A stretch of DNA of 22,352 nt from DASPTB01 sp035623615. Lineage in GTDB: Bacteria > Actinomycetota > UBA4738. Positions 16,097 through 22,352 of this stretch are shown here, piece by piece (the stretch's first letter is position 1; each line of letters begins with the position of its first letter). The stretch lies in NCBI GenBank assembly GCA_035623615.1, contig DASPTB010000248.1, positions 1 to 22,352 of the forward strand, read 5' to 3'. Made by a program: the position numbers and the translations under genes. The notes under the pieces were generated by a model. It saw only the letters and a program-made list of their open reading frames with translations, was not told the DNA's origin and ran no database searches.

Positions 16097-16102
16097 ACTA
16101 TA
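16097..16102 (-). promoter_or_regulatory. -10 element for the ketopantoate-reductase-family gene
   Basis: The minus strand reads TATAGT (five of six matches to TATAAT), ending 9 nt before the ATG at 16087. Transcription starting at the usual distance would leave a leader of about three nucleotides or none. It overlaps the plus-strand TATACT by four bases. Confidence 0.55.
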
Positions 16103-16104
16103 CT
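16099..16104 (+). promoter_or_regulatory. -10 element for the threonine aldolase operon
   Basis: TATACT (five of six matches) ends 7 nt before the ATG at 16112, so the expected transcription start is at or beside the A of the start codon, giving a leaderless mRNA. No Shine-Dalgarno precedes the ATG, which agrees. Any -35 would lie inside the divergent coding sequence. Confidence 0.6.
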
Positions 16105-16111
16105 TCGGCCC

Positions 16112-17164
16112 ATGAGCCGGCCGATCGACCTGCGCTCGGACACGGTCACCAAGCCCTCCGACGAGATGCGCGCCGCCATGGCCGCCGCCGAGGTGGGCGA
16201 CGACTGGTATGGGGACGACCCCACCGTCAACCTGTTGCAGGAGAAGGCGGCCGAGGCCGTCGGCACCGAGGACGCGGTGTACGTCGTGTCCGGGACGATG
16301 GCGAACCAGATCTCACTGCACCTGCTGTGTCGCCGCGGGCACTTCGTCGCGACTGAGCAGAACTCTCACGTCGCCACCACCGAGGTCGCGACGTCGGCGA
16401 TCCTGTCGGGAATCGCGTTCGCGCGCATCGCGAGCGAGGACGGCCGGATCACGCCGGCGCAGGTCGCCGAGGCGCTCGAGCCCGACCCGTACGACGTCGA
16501 CGTCGTCGACGTGCTGTCGCTCGAGAACACGCACCAGGTCGGGGGCGGCACGCCGTGGCCGATCGAGGAGTTCCGGGCCGTCGTCGCCGAGGCCCGCACG
16601 CGAGGAATCTCGGTGTATCTCGACGGCGCGCGGCTGTTCAACGCGAGCGCCGCGACCGGCACGCCGGCGCCCGAGTACGTGCGCGAGGTCGACGCCGTGA
16701 TGTTCTGCCTGTCGAAGGGCCTCGGCGCGCCGATCGGCTCGATGGTGTGCGGCTCGAAGGACTTCGTCCGCGACGCGCGCCGGACGCGGACGCTGATCGG
16801 CGGGACGTGGCGGCAGGCGGGAATCATGGCGGCCGCCGGACTCGTCGCGCTGGAGCGCGGCCCCGGCCGTCTGCACGAGGACCACGAGACCGCGCGGCGT
16901 CTTGCCGAGGGCATCGCCGAGGTGTCGCCCGGCGCGATCGACCCCGCGTCGGTCGCGACCAACATCCTGTTCGTCGATACGCCGGCGGCCGGCGTCGACG
17001 CCTGGGAGGCTCGACGGCGCCTGCAGGACGCCGGCGTGCTGTCGAACGTCGTGTCGGGCAAGCTCCGGCTGGTGACGCACCTGGGCGTGACGGACGACGA
17101 CGTCGACGACGCGATCGTGGTGTGGCGCAAGGTGGTCGAGGACGCGAAGGCGGGGAGGACATGA
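16112..17164 (+). CDS. ltaE: Low-specificity L-threonine aldolase (PLP enzyme)
   Basis: A 350-residue PLP-dependent enzyme that cleaves L-threonine or L-allo-threonine to glycine and acetaldehyde, in the cytoplasm. The N-terminal IDLRSDTVTKPSDEMR is the family hallmark. Next come EVGDDWYGDDPTVNLLQ and VVSGTMANQISL (PLP phosphate site), ENTHQVGGGTPWP, and YLDGARLFNASAA with the Asp that contacts the pyridine nitrogen. The Schiff-base lysine is Lys202 in FCLSKGLGAPIGS. Length matches the family (about 340-350). The ATG at 16112 puts the hallmark at residues 4-20 and lies directly after a -10 element, so the transcript is probably leaderless. It is the first gene of a three-gene run: its TGA overlaps the ATG of the molybdopterin oxidoreductase. 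Substrate stereospecificity cannot be read from the sequence. Confidence 0.93.
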   Translation: MSRPIDLRSDTVTKPSDEMRAAMAAAEVGDDWYGDDPTVNLLQEKAAEAVGTEDAVYVVSGTMANQISLHLLCRRGHFVATEQNSHVATTEVATSAILSGIAFARIASEDGRITPAQVAEALEPDPYDVDVVDVLSLENTHQVGGGTPWPIEEFRAVVAEARTRGISVYLDGARLFNASAATGTPAPEYVREVDAVMFCLSKGLGAPIGSMVCGSKDFVRDARRTRTLIGGTWRQAGIMAAAGLVALERGPGRLHEDHETARRLAEGIAEVSPGAIDPASVATNILFVDTPAAGVDAWEARRRLQDAGVLSNVVSGKLRLVTHLGVTDDDVDDAIVVWRKVVEDAKAGRT

Positions 17165-17784
17165 GCCTGCTGAGCAAGCGCTATCCAGACGAGATCGCGG
17201 CCAGGGTTCCGCCGGGGCAGCGGCTGGTGAAGACCTGGCCGATCCTGCACTTCGGCGGCGTGCCGCGGTTCGACGAGACGACCTGGAACTTCTCGGTCAC
17301 CGGCCTCGTCGAGCACCCCTTCACGCTGTCCTATCAGGAGCTGAAGGCACTTGGGCCACAGACGATTCGCGCCGACATGCACTGCGTCACCGGGTGGACG
17401 ACGCTCGACAACGACTGGGAGGGAGTCCCGCTCCGCGTCCTCGCCGAGCGGGCGGTGCCCAAGCCCGAGGCGAAGTGGGTCATCACCCATTGCGACGAGG
17501 GCTACACGTCGGACCTGTCCATCGAGGCGATGCTCGACGAGGACGTGCTGGTCGCGTGGGGGCACGGCGGGGAACCGCTGGTGCCGGATCACGGTTTCCC
17601 GCTGCGGCTCGTCGTGCCGAAGCGGTACGCGTGGAAGAGCGCGAAGTGGCTCCGTTCCCTGGAGTTCAGCGACCGCAACCTGCGCGGGTTCTGGGAAGAG
17701 CGCGGTTACCACATCCACGCCGACCCATGGCGCGAGGAGCGGTACTCGTACCAGGAAGAGCCCGGCGCCGACGCCGAGCCGTAA
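17161..17784 (+). CDS. Sulfite-oxidase-like molybdopterin oxidoreductase
   Basis: A 207-residue protein comprising essentially only the molybdopterin-binding domain of the sulfite oxidase/MsrP superfamily. Cys75 in MHCVTGWTTLDNDWEGV is the expected molybdenum ligand. Other family segments are LPVTGLVEHP-like FSVTGLVEHPFTLSYQEL, ITHCDEGYTSDLSIEAML, DHGFPLRLVVPKRYAWKSAK and a C-terminal GFWEERGYHIHADPW, all typical of the short 'sulfite oxidase-like oxidoreductase' group. There is no Tat or Sec signal, no haem domain and no dimerisation domain, so the protein is predicted to be cytoplasmic with an unknown substrate. The ATG at 17161 overlaps the threonine aldolase stop, with GGGGAGG 4 nt upstream. 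Co-expression with threonine aldolase is certain only in arrangement; no shared pathway is evident. Confidence 0.88.
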   Translation: MSLLSKRYPDEIAARVPPGQRLVKTWPILHFGGVPRFDETTWNFSVTGLVEHPFTLSYQELKALGPQTIRADMHCVTGWTTLDNDWEGVPLRVLAERAVPKPEAKWVITHCDEGYTSDLSIEAMLDEDVLVAWGHGGEPLVPDHGFPLRLVVPKRYAWKSAKWLRSLEFSDRNLRGFWEERGYHIHADPWREERYSYQEEPGADAEP

Positions 17785-17787
17785 GGG

Positions 17788-18357
17788 ATGACCGACCAGA
17801 CCACGCCGGCGGGCGGTGCGGACACCAAGCGGTGCCCCATCTGCGCGGAGCAGGTGAAGGCCGCCGCGCTCATCTGCCGCTACTGCGGCCACGACTTCCG
17901 GACCGACGTCGCCGGTGCGCCGCCCGGCGGCGGCCCGACTCCCGTTGCCGGGTCATCTCCCGCGCAACAGGCGGCAGCGCCGTGGCAGGCACCGGCGGCG
18001 GGGCAGGCTCCGGGGTGGGGACAGTGGGGCACGGCGCCCGGCGTCCAGACGGCGGGCTCGCTGCCGGGGCCGTCGAACGTGCCCGGGACCGGCTACCCCG
18101 TCGCACCGTCGCACACCACGAACGGCTACGCCATCGCCTCGATGGTGCTCGGGATCCTGTGGGTGTGGTGGCTCGGATCGGTGCTCGCGCTGGTCTTCGG
18201 CTACGTCGCCAAAGGCCAGATCGACCGTTCGAACGGCATGGAGAGCGGCCGGGGGATGGCGATCGCCGGGATCATCCTCGGGTGGGTCGGGATCGGGGTC
18301 CTCGTGGTCGCCATCATTGGGCTGGCCGTGGGCCGAAGCCACGGCTCCGGGTACTAG
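17788..18357 (+). CDS. Zinc-ribbon and DUF4190 membrane protein
   Basis: A 189-residue protein in three parts. Residues 15-36 form a zinc ribbon with Cys16, Cys19, Cys30 and Cys33 (RCPICAEQVKAAALICRYCG), as in UPF0547-type ribbons. Residues ~40-108 are a Pro/Ala/Gly/Gln-rich disordered linker. Residues ~112-182 contain two membrane helices around KGQIDRSNGMESGRGMAIAG, the pattern of DUF4190 (IASMVLGIL...FGYVAKGQI...GIILGW). Function is unknown; such proteins are common in actinobacteria. The ATG lies 3 nt after the stop of the molybdopterin oxidoreductase gene, and the sequence TAAGGG at the junction could act as a ribosome-binding site only poorly, so coupled translation is likely. The gene is convergent with the PASTA kinase gene, separated by 18 nt. 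Confidence 0.82.
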   Translation: MTDQTTPAGGADTKRCPICAEQVKAAALICRYCGHDFRTDVAGAPPGGGPTPVAGSSPAQQAAAPWQAPAAGQAPGWGQWGTAPGVQTAGSLPGPSNVPGTGYPVAPSHTTNGYAIASMVLGILWVWWLGSVLALVFGYVAKGQIDRSNGMESGRGMAIAGIILGWVGIGVLVVAIIGLAVGRSHGSGY

Positions 18358-18375
18358 CGCCCGTTCCCATCGCTG

Positions 18376-20220
18376 CTACTGCACCACGTAGAGCGTGACC
18401 TGCTGACCCTCGTGCACCGTGCTCCCCACCGGGGGCGACTCGCCCACGACGAGGCCGCTCCCGGTGCCGATGACCGCGATCTGAACCTTGAGCCCGAGGT
18501 TCTGGAGCGTGGCCTTGGCGGTCGCCACCGACTGGCCGACGACGTCCGGCATCGCGAAGGTCCGCGGGCCCTTGGACACGAGCAGCACGACCGTTCCACC
18601 GTTGGGCACTTTTTGCCCCTGCGGAGGCCGCGTCCCGATGACCTCGCCCTGCGGCACGTTCGCGGAGAACTGCTTGACGACCTGTCCGCTCAGTCCCACT
18701 GCCTTGAGCGCCTTCAGCGCGTCGCTGGCGGGCTGATTGGCGAGGGGCGGCACCGGCACGGGCGGCTTCCCCTTGCTCATGATCAGCTGGAGGAGGTCGT
18801 TCACGCGCATGCGCTGCCCGTCGGCGGGTTGCGTTCCCATTGCCTGACCTGCGTGGATCGTGTCGCTGTACTGCTGCAGGACGTTCACGTTGGTGAACCC
18901 CGCGGCGGAGAGCTTGGCGAGCGCGTCGGACCGGCTGAGCCCGGTCACCGAGGGAACCGGCAGGATCGGCGGTCCGGTCGACGGATACAGGAGGATCGTG
19001 GACCCCGTCCGGGCCCGCGCGTCGATCGGAGGAGACGTTCTGGCGACGTTCCCGACCCGCACGTCGACGGACGGCACGCCCGTCGCGGCGACCGAGGAGT
19101 GGAATCCGGCCGCGCCCAGCCTCGCCTCTGCCGCGCGGATCGTGAGCCCCTGCACATGGGGAACCGTGGCGTAGTGAGGGACCGCGTACGTCCAGGCGGC
19201 CCATCCGGCGGCGGCGAGGACGGCGAGCACGACGAGAGTCCAGAGGAACCGGCGACCGCCTCGGCCGCTCCGCGCGGCGTGCCCGGGCGGCCGCGGGATG
19301 GTCACCGTCGCGGCCCGCTCGGGCCCGGCGGTCGGGGCGGCGGCGGGGAGGTCGCGCGCCAGGTCCGCGAGCGTGGGGCTGCCGTCCAGGTTGACCCCGG
19401 CGCGCGTGACCTCGTCGCGCATGGCGCGCGCCGTCGACGGGCGGTCGTTGCGCTGCTTCTCGGTCGCGTGCAGCACGGCGCGGTCGAGCACCGGGGGGAC
19501 GGTCGGCACGACCGTCGACGGAGGCGGCACACGCGAGGACAGGTGCTGGTACGCGATCGACACCGACGTCTCGCCGGCGAACGGCGGCCTGCCGGTGAGA
19601 CATTCGAACATGACGACGCCGAGCGCGTACAGGTCGGTCCGCGGGTCGGCCGGCTCGCCCTGGATCTGCTCGGGCGCCAGGTACTGGACGGTGCCGGTGA
19701 CGGTCCCCTCGGCCTGGCTGATGCTCGCCTCGGCGAACGCCCGCGCCAGGCCGAAGTCGGCGACCTTCACGACGCCGTCGCGGGTGATGAGGATGTTCTC
19801 GGGCTTCACGTCGCGGTGGACGATCCCGTGCCCGTGCGCGTGGTCGAGCGCGGCGAGCACCTGCACGCTCACCTCGACGACCTGTGAGGGGTCGAGCCGT
19901 CCGCGGTCGGTCAGGAGCGTTCGGAGGTTCGTTCCCGGCACATACTCCATCACCATGTAGTAGGTGCGCCCGGTTGAGCCCCAGTCGAAGATCCCGACGA
20001 TGTTGGGGTGGTTGAGGATCGCGGCGGCCCGCGCCTCGCGGCGGAAGCGCTCGATGAACCCCAGGTCGTGGGCGAACTGTGGGTGCAGCAGTTTTATGGC
20101 CACCTCACGCGCCAACACGGCGTCGTGGGCCCGGTAGACCTCGCCCATGCCGCCGGACGCGATGCGACCGATGACCTGATACCGGCCGCCGATGACGAAT
20201 TGAGTTGTCGAGGATGCCAT
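18376..20220 (-). CDS. pknB: Membrane Ser/Thr protein kinase with four PASTA domains (PknB type)
   Basis: A predicted 614-residue kinase. The cytoplasmic catalytic domain spans residues ~14-275: glycine loop IASGGMGEVY (20-29), ATP-anchoring Lys43 in VAIK, catalytic Asp137 in HRDVKPEN, Asp155 in DFGLAR, and YLAPEQ. A basic linker and one membrane helix (RRFLWTLVVLAVLAAAGWAAW, ~325-345) precede four extracellular PASTA repeats that begin near TVPHVQGLT, LPVPSVTGLS, VPVPPLANQP and MPDVVGQSVA. PASTA kinases sense peptidoglycan fragments or lipid II and control cell-wall growth and division. The ATG at 20220 is chosen because an ACGAGG ribosome-binding site lies just upstream and the protein then starts close to the kinase fold; an upstream in-frame start at 20289 lies before the predicted transcription start. 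Unlike classical pknB it stands alone, without pbpA, rodA or a PP2C phosphatase nearby. It could therefore be a paralogue. Confidence 0.92.
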   Translation of the reverse strand: MASSTTQFVIGGRYQVIGRIASGGMGEVYRAHDAVLAREVAIKLLHPQFAHDLGFIERFRREARAAAILNHPNIVGIFDWGSTGRTYYMVMEYVPGTNLRTLLTDRGRLDPSQVVEVSVQVLAALDHAHGHGIVHRDVKPENILITRDGVVKVADFGLARAFAEASISQAEGTVTGTVQYLAPEQIQGEPADPRTDLYALGVVMFECLTGRPPFAGETSVSIAYQHLSSRVPPPSTVVPTVPPVLDRAVLHATEKQRNDRPSTARAMRDEVTRAGVNLDGSPTLADLARDLPAAAPTAGPERAATVTIPRPPGHAARSGRGGRRFLWTLVVLAVLAAAGWAAWTYAVPHYATVPHVQGLTIRAAEARLGAAGFHSSVAATGVPSVDVRVGNVARTSPPIDARARTGSTILLYPSTGPPILPVPSVTGLSRSDALAKLSAAGFTNVNVLQQYSDTIHAGQAMGTQPADGQRMRVNDLLQLIMSKGKPPVPVPPLANQPASDALKALKAVGLSGQVVKQFSANVPQGEVIGTRPPQGQKVPNGGTVVLLVSKGPRTFAMPDVVGQSVATAKATLQNLGLKVQIAVIGTGSGLVVGESPPVGSTVHEGQQVTLYVVQ

Positions 20221-20260
20221 CGCGCCTCGTGGGACGTCTCGGGGACCGGCGCCTGCAGGC

Positions 20261-20266
20261 ATTCTA
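20261..20266 (-). promoter_or_regulatory. Probable -10 element for the PASTA kinase gene
   Basis: The minus strand reads CATAGAAT, with TAGAAT matching five of six -10 positions, 40 nt upstream of the kinase ATG. It is the same octamer as upstream of the phosphofructokinase gene. No good -35 is visible. Confidence 0.45.
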
Positions 20267-20346
20267 TGAGGTGGTATGGGGGTGCGCACGGAAGGCCGCC
20301 GCCTCGCCCGCGAATCAGGCGCACGTGCCGGTCGCGCACGCCGCGA

Positions 20347-20352
20347 TAGGAT
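20347..20352 (+). promoter_or_regulatory. Weak candidate -10 for the thiG operon
   Basis: TAGGAT (four of six matches) lies about 18 nt upstream of the conserved start of the TPP riboswitch, a suitable place for transcription to begin just before the aptamer. The -35 region (GTGCCG near 20325) is poor. Confidence 0.3.
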
Positions 20353-20370
20353 CGAAGGAGCAGAAGGAAG

Positions 20371-20473
20371 ACCGGGGAGCTCGGACGACCGGGCTGAGAG
20401 GCCGGCTGGCGGCGGGAGCCGCGGCGCCGGCGACCCGACAGGACCTGATCCGGGTAATGCCGGCGAAGGGAGC
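20371..20473 (+). ncRNA. TPP riboswitch (THI element) in the thiG leader
   Basis: The conserved blocks occur in order: CGGGGAGC (20373-20380), CTGAGAGG (20394-20401), a variable GC-rich P3 arm, ACCC (20432-20435), then ACCTGATCCGGGTAATGCCG and GCGAAGGGAG up to ~20472. These are the TPP-binding core of the THI element, which represses thiamine genes when thiamine pyrophosphate is bound. The last conserved block contains the AGGGAG ribosome-binding site of thiG, 6 nt before its ATG. This suggests translational control by hiding the ribosome-binding site. I see no intrinsic terminator between aptamer and start codon. The basal P1 stem looks weak by eye. Confidence 0.93.
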
Positions 20474-20478
20474 GCAGC

Positions 20479-21318
20479 ATGGATTCGGCGGATTCCGAGA
20501 CCCAGCCGTCCGGCGCGGCCGAAACGGCCACGGCGGTGGGCGATCCCCTGGTGATCGCGGAGCGGCCGTTCGCGTCGCGGCTGATCGTCGGGACGGGGAA
20601 GTTCGGTTCGCCGGAGGCGATGCGGGAGGCACTCGCCGCCTCGGGAACCCAGATGGTCACGGTGGCGCTTCGCCGGGTCGACCTCGACGCCACCGGCGGC
20701 CGCGACATCCTCCAGGACATCGACGCCGACCGCTATCTGGTGCTGCCCAACACGTCAGGGGCCGCCGACGCCGACGAGGCCGTGCGGATCGCCCGCCTGG
20801 CCCGTGCGGCCGGACTGCCGCCGTGGGTCAAGCTCGAGGTGACGCCCGACCCGCGCTACCTGCTGCCCGATCCGGTGGAGACGCTCCGGGCCGCCGAGCG
20901 CCTGGTGGCCGAGGGGTTCGTCGTCCTTCCCTACATCAACGCCGATCCGGTGCTGGCGAAGCGGCTGGAGGAGGCGGGGTGCGCGACGGTCATGCCGCTC
21001 GGCTCGTGGATCGGGTCGAACCAGGGGATGCGCACGCGCGACGCGGTCGCGATCATCATCGAGCAGGCGACCGTGCCGGTCGTGGTGGACGCCGGGCTCG
21101 GCGCGCCGTCGCACGCGGCGGAGGCGATGGAGATGGGCGCCGACGCGGTGCTCGTCAACACCGCCATCGCCGTCGCGGGCGACCCGGCCGGAATGGCGCG
21201 GGCGTTCGCGCGAGGGGTGGAGGCCGGCCGGGCCGCGTTCCTGGCGGGCGTCGCGCCGCCTCGGTCCGGGGCCGAGGCGTCGAGCCCGCTGACCGGGTTC
21301 CTGGGAAGGCTGCCGTGA
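20479..21318 (+). CDS. thiG: Thiazole synthase ThiG
   Basis: A 279-residue TIM-barrel enzyme that forms the thiazole phosphate moiety of thiamine from 1-deoxy-D-xylulose 5-phosphate, dehydroglycine and ThiS thiocarboxylate. Family motifs are SRLIVGTGKFGSPEAM (33-48), PNTSGAADADEAVRIARLAR, WVKLEVTPDPRYLLPD with the Schiff-base Lys118, VMPLGSWIGSNQGM, VPVVVDAGLGAPSHAAEAME and ADAVLVNTAIAVAGDP. The usual PLGAPIGSG loop is PLGSWIGSN here. An acidic, disordered-looking N-terminal extension of about 25 residues precedes the usual start; the ATG at 20479 is supported by AGGGAG at proper spacing. The gene is directly under a TPP riboswitch and its TGA overlaps the GTG of thiH. No thiS gene is found in its common place upstream. 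Confidence 0.95.
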   Translation: MDSADSETQPSGAAETATAVGDPLVIAERPFASRLIVGTGKFGSPEAMREALAASGTQMVTVALRRVDLDATGGRDILQDIDADRYLVLPNTSGAADADEAVRIARLARAAGLPPWVKLEVTPDPRYLLPDPVETLRAAERLVAEGFVVLPYINADPVLAKRLEEAGCATVMPLGSWIGSNQGMRTRDAVAIIIEQATVPVVVDAGLGAPSHAAEAMEMGADAVLVNTAIAVAGDPAGMARAFARGVEAGRAAFLAGVAPPRSGAEASSPLTGFLGRLP

Positions 21319-22352
21319 CGGTTCGTCGCGCCGACCCCGTCGGCCATCCCGCCGACCGCCATGGACGCGGGTTCTCGGACCCGCAGCCGCGCGAGACGTT
21401 CGCAGACGTCTTCGCGCGGCTGCCGATGGAAGAGCTCGTCGACCACTCCCGCTCGGCCACGAGCGGCGACGTCGACCGCGCAATCGCGCGGGCGCCGCAA
21501 GCGCGGACCCTCGAGGACTTCGCGACGCTGCTGTCGCCGGCAGCCGCCGAGCGGCTGGAGGGACTGGCGGTGGCGAGCCGCCGCCTGACGCTGGCGCGCT
21601 TCGGCCGAACGATGCACCTCTATGTGCCGCTGTATCTGTCGAACGAGTGCCTGACGACGTGCGTCTACTGCGGGTTCGCCCGGGAGCTCCCCATCGCGCG
21701 CAAGACGCTGTCGCGGGAGGAGACCCTGGCGGAGGCGCGGCACCTGGTGCGGGAGGGCTTCCGCTCGATCCTGCTGCTGACCGGCGAACACGAACGTATG
21801 ACGGGTGTGGAGTTCCTGGAAGACCGTCTGCGGTTGCTCGCCCCGGAGGTTCCCGCGCTGTCGATCGAGGTGCAGGTGTGGAGCGAGGCCGAGTATCGCC
21901 GGCTCGCGACCGCCGGGTGTGAGGGCGTCGTGGTGTACCAGGAGACGTATCACCCGGAGACGTACCGGCGCCTGCACGTGGCGGGCAGGAAGCGCCACTA
22001 CGAGTGGCGGCTGCTCGGGCCCGAGCGGGCGGCGCGCGCGGGCATGCGGCGCGTCGGGATCGGCGCGTTGCTCGGACTGCACGACGACTGGCGCTACGAC
22101 GCGGTCGCGACCGCCGCGCACGCGCGGTTCATGATGCGGACCTACTGGCGCTCGCAGGTCTCGGTGAGCGTTCCGCGGATGCGTCCTTCGGCGGCGGGCT
22201 GGCAGCCGGAGGACCCGGTCGACGACCGGCAATTGACGCAACTCGTGTGCGCGCTGAGGCTGGCCGCGCCCGACACCGGCATCGTGCTCTCGACGAGGGA
22301 ACCGGCCGCCCTGCGCGACGGCCTTTTCCGCGTCGGCGTGACGCACGCGAGC
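21315..22352 (+). CDS. thiH: 2-iminoacetate synthase ThiH, C-terminus cut off by window edge
   Basis: The first 346 codons of a radical SAM enzyme of usual length about 370. ThiH cleaves tyrosine to dehydroglycine and p-cresol for the ThiG reaction. The [4Fe-4S]/SAM motif is Cys112-x3-Cys116-x2-Cys119 in NECLTTCVYCGF. Other family segments are LLLTGEHERMTGVEFL, VQVWSEAEYRRLATAG, VVVYQETYHPETYRRLH, IGALLGLHDDWRYDA and VSVPRMRPS. The frame reaches the window edge inside GVTHAS, where other ThiH proteins continue into a MSAGS-like segment. GTG at 21315 overlaps the thiG stop (GTGA), so the two are translationally coupled under the riboswitch. The presence of ThiH rather than ThiO points to the tyrosine-dependent, oxygen-sensitive route. 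Other thi genes, perhaps including thiS, may follow beyond the window. Confidence 0.94.
   Translation, partial: MTVRRADPVGHPADRHGRGFSDPQPRETFADVFARLPMEELVDHSRSATSGDVDRAIARAPQARTLEDFATLLSPAAAERLEGLAVASRRLTLARFGRTMHLYVPLYLSNECLTTCVYCGFARELPIARKTLSREETLAEARHLVREGFRSILLLTGEHERMTGVEFLEDRLRLLAPEVPALSIEVQVWSEAEYRRLATAGCEGVVVYQETYHPETYRRLHVAGRKRHYEWRLLGPERAARAGMRRVGIGALLGLHDDWRYDAVATAAHARFMMRTYWRSQVSVSVPRMRPSAAGWQPEDPVDDRQLTQLVCALRLAAPDTGIVLSTREPAALRDGLFRVGVTHAS

Noticed and set aside
20479..20560. The ThiG N-terminal extension as a fused ThiS
   Set aside because: It is only about 25 residues, acidic and low-complexity, without the ubiquitin-like pattern or the terminal Gly-Gly of ThiS.

Overview
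The window is high-GC DNA (about 70% by eye) with tightly packed genes, many overlapping by ATGA or GTGA, and GTG starts. Together with the PASTA-type Ser/Thr kinase, the zf-HC2 anti-sigma factor and streptogramin-lyase-like repeats, this suggests an actinobacterium, plausibly of the Thermoleophilia/Gaiellales side of the phylum. That placement is inference; no rRNA or marker gene is present. The region reads as chromosomal. I see no tRNA, rRNA, IS element, CRISPR array or phage gene.

Layout, left to right. (1) 1-3049, minus strand: a truncated YihY/BrkB-type membrane protein, a secreted GH18 chitinase-like protein and glycerol kinase. (2) 3152-7854, plus strand: five overlapping genes, namely an ECF sigma factor, a polytopic zinc-finger anti-sigma factor, an ABC ATPase, a permease with a large probably extracytoplasmic C-terminal half, and a second membrane protein. 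This looks like one regulated transporter operon. (3) 7894-9195, plus: a phosphofructokinase whose signature residues indicate pyrophosphate rather than ATP as donor. (4) 9224-15040, minus: one 5.8-kb gene for an exported 1938-residue protein that joins 14 streptogramin-lyase-like propeller repeats to an RHS/YD-repeat shell and a unique 163-residue C-terminus. (5) 15146-18357: a ketopantoate-reductase-family protein (minus) diverges, across only 24 bp, from a plus-strand operon of threonine aldolase, a sulfite-oxidase-like molybdopterin oxidoreductase and a zinc-ribbon/DUF4190 membrane protein. (6) 18376-20220, minus: a Ser/Thr kinase with four PASTA domains. (7) 20371-22352, plus: a TPP riboswitch, thiG, and thiH running off the right edge, forming a thiazole-synthesis operon.

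The two most unusual items are the propeller-RHS fusion protein, which has no room for an adjacent immunity gene, and the sigma/anti-sigma/ABC operon, where the anti-sigma is itself a multi-pass membrane protein. The 24-bp divergent promoter, with overlapping -10 hexamers on both strands and probable leaderless transcripts, is the most unusual regulatory site. No intergenic stretch exceeds 300 bases. The longest (20221-20478) holds the kinase promoter and the TPP riboswitch.
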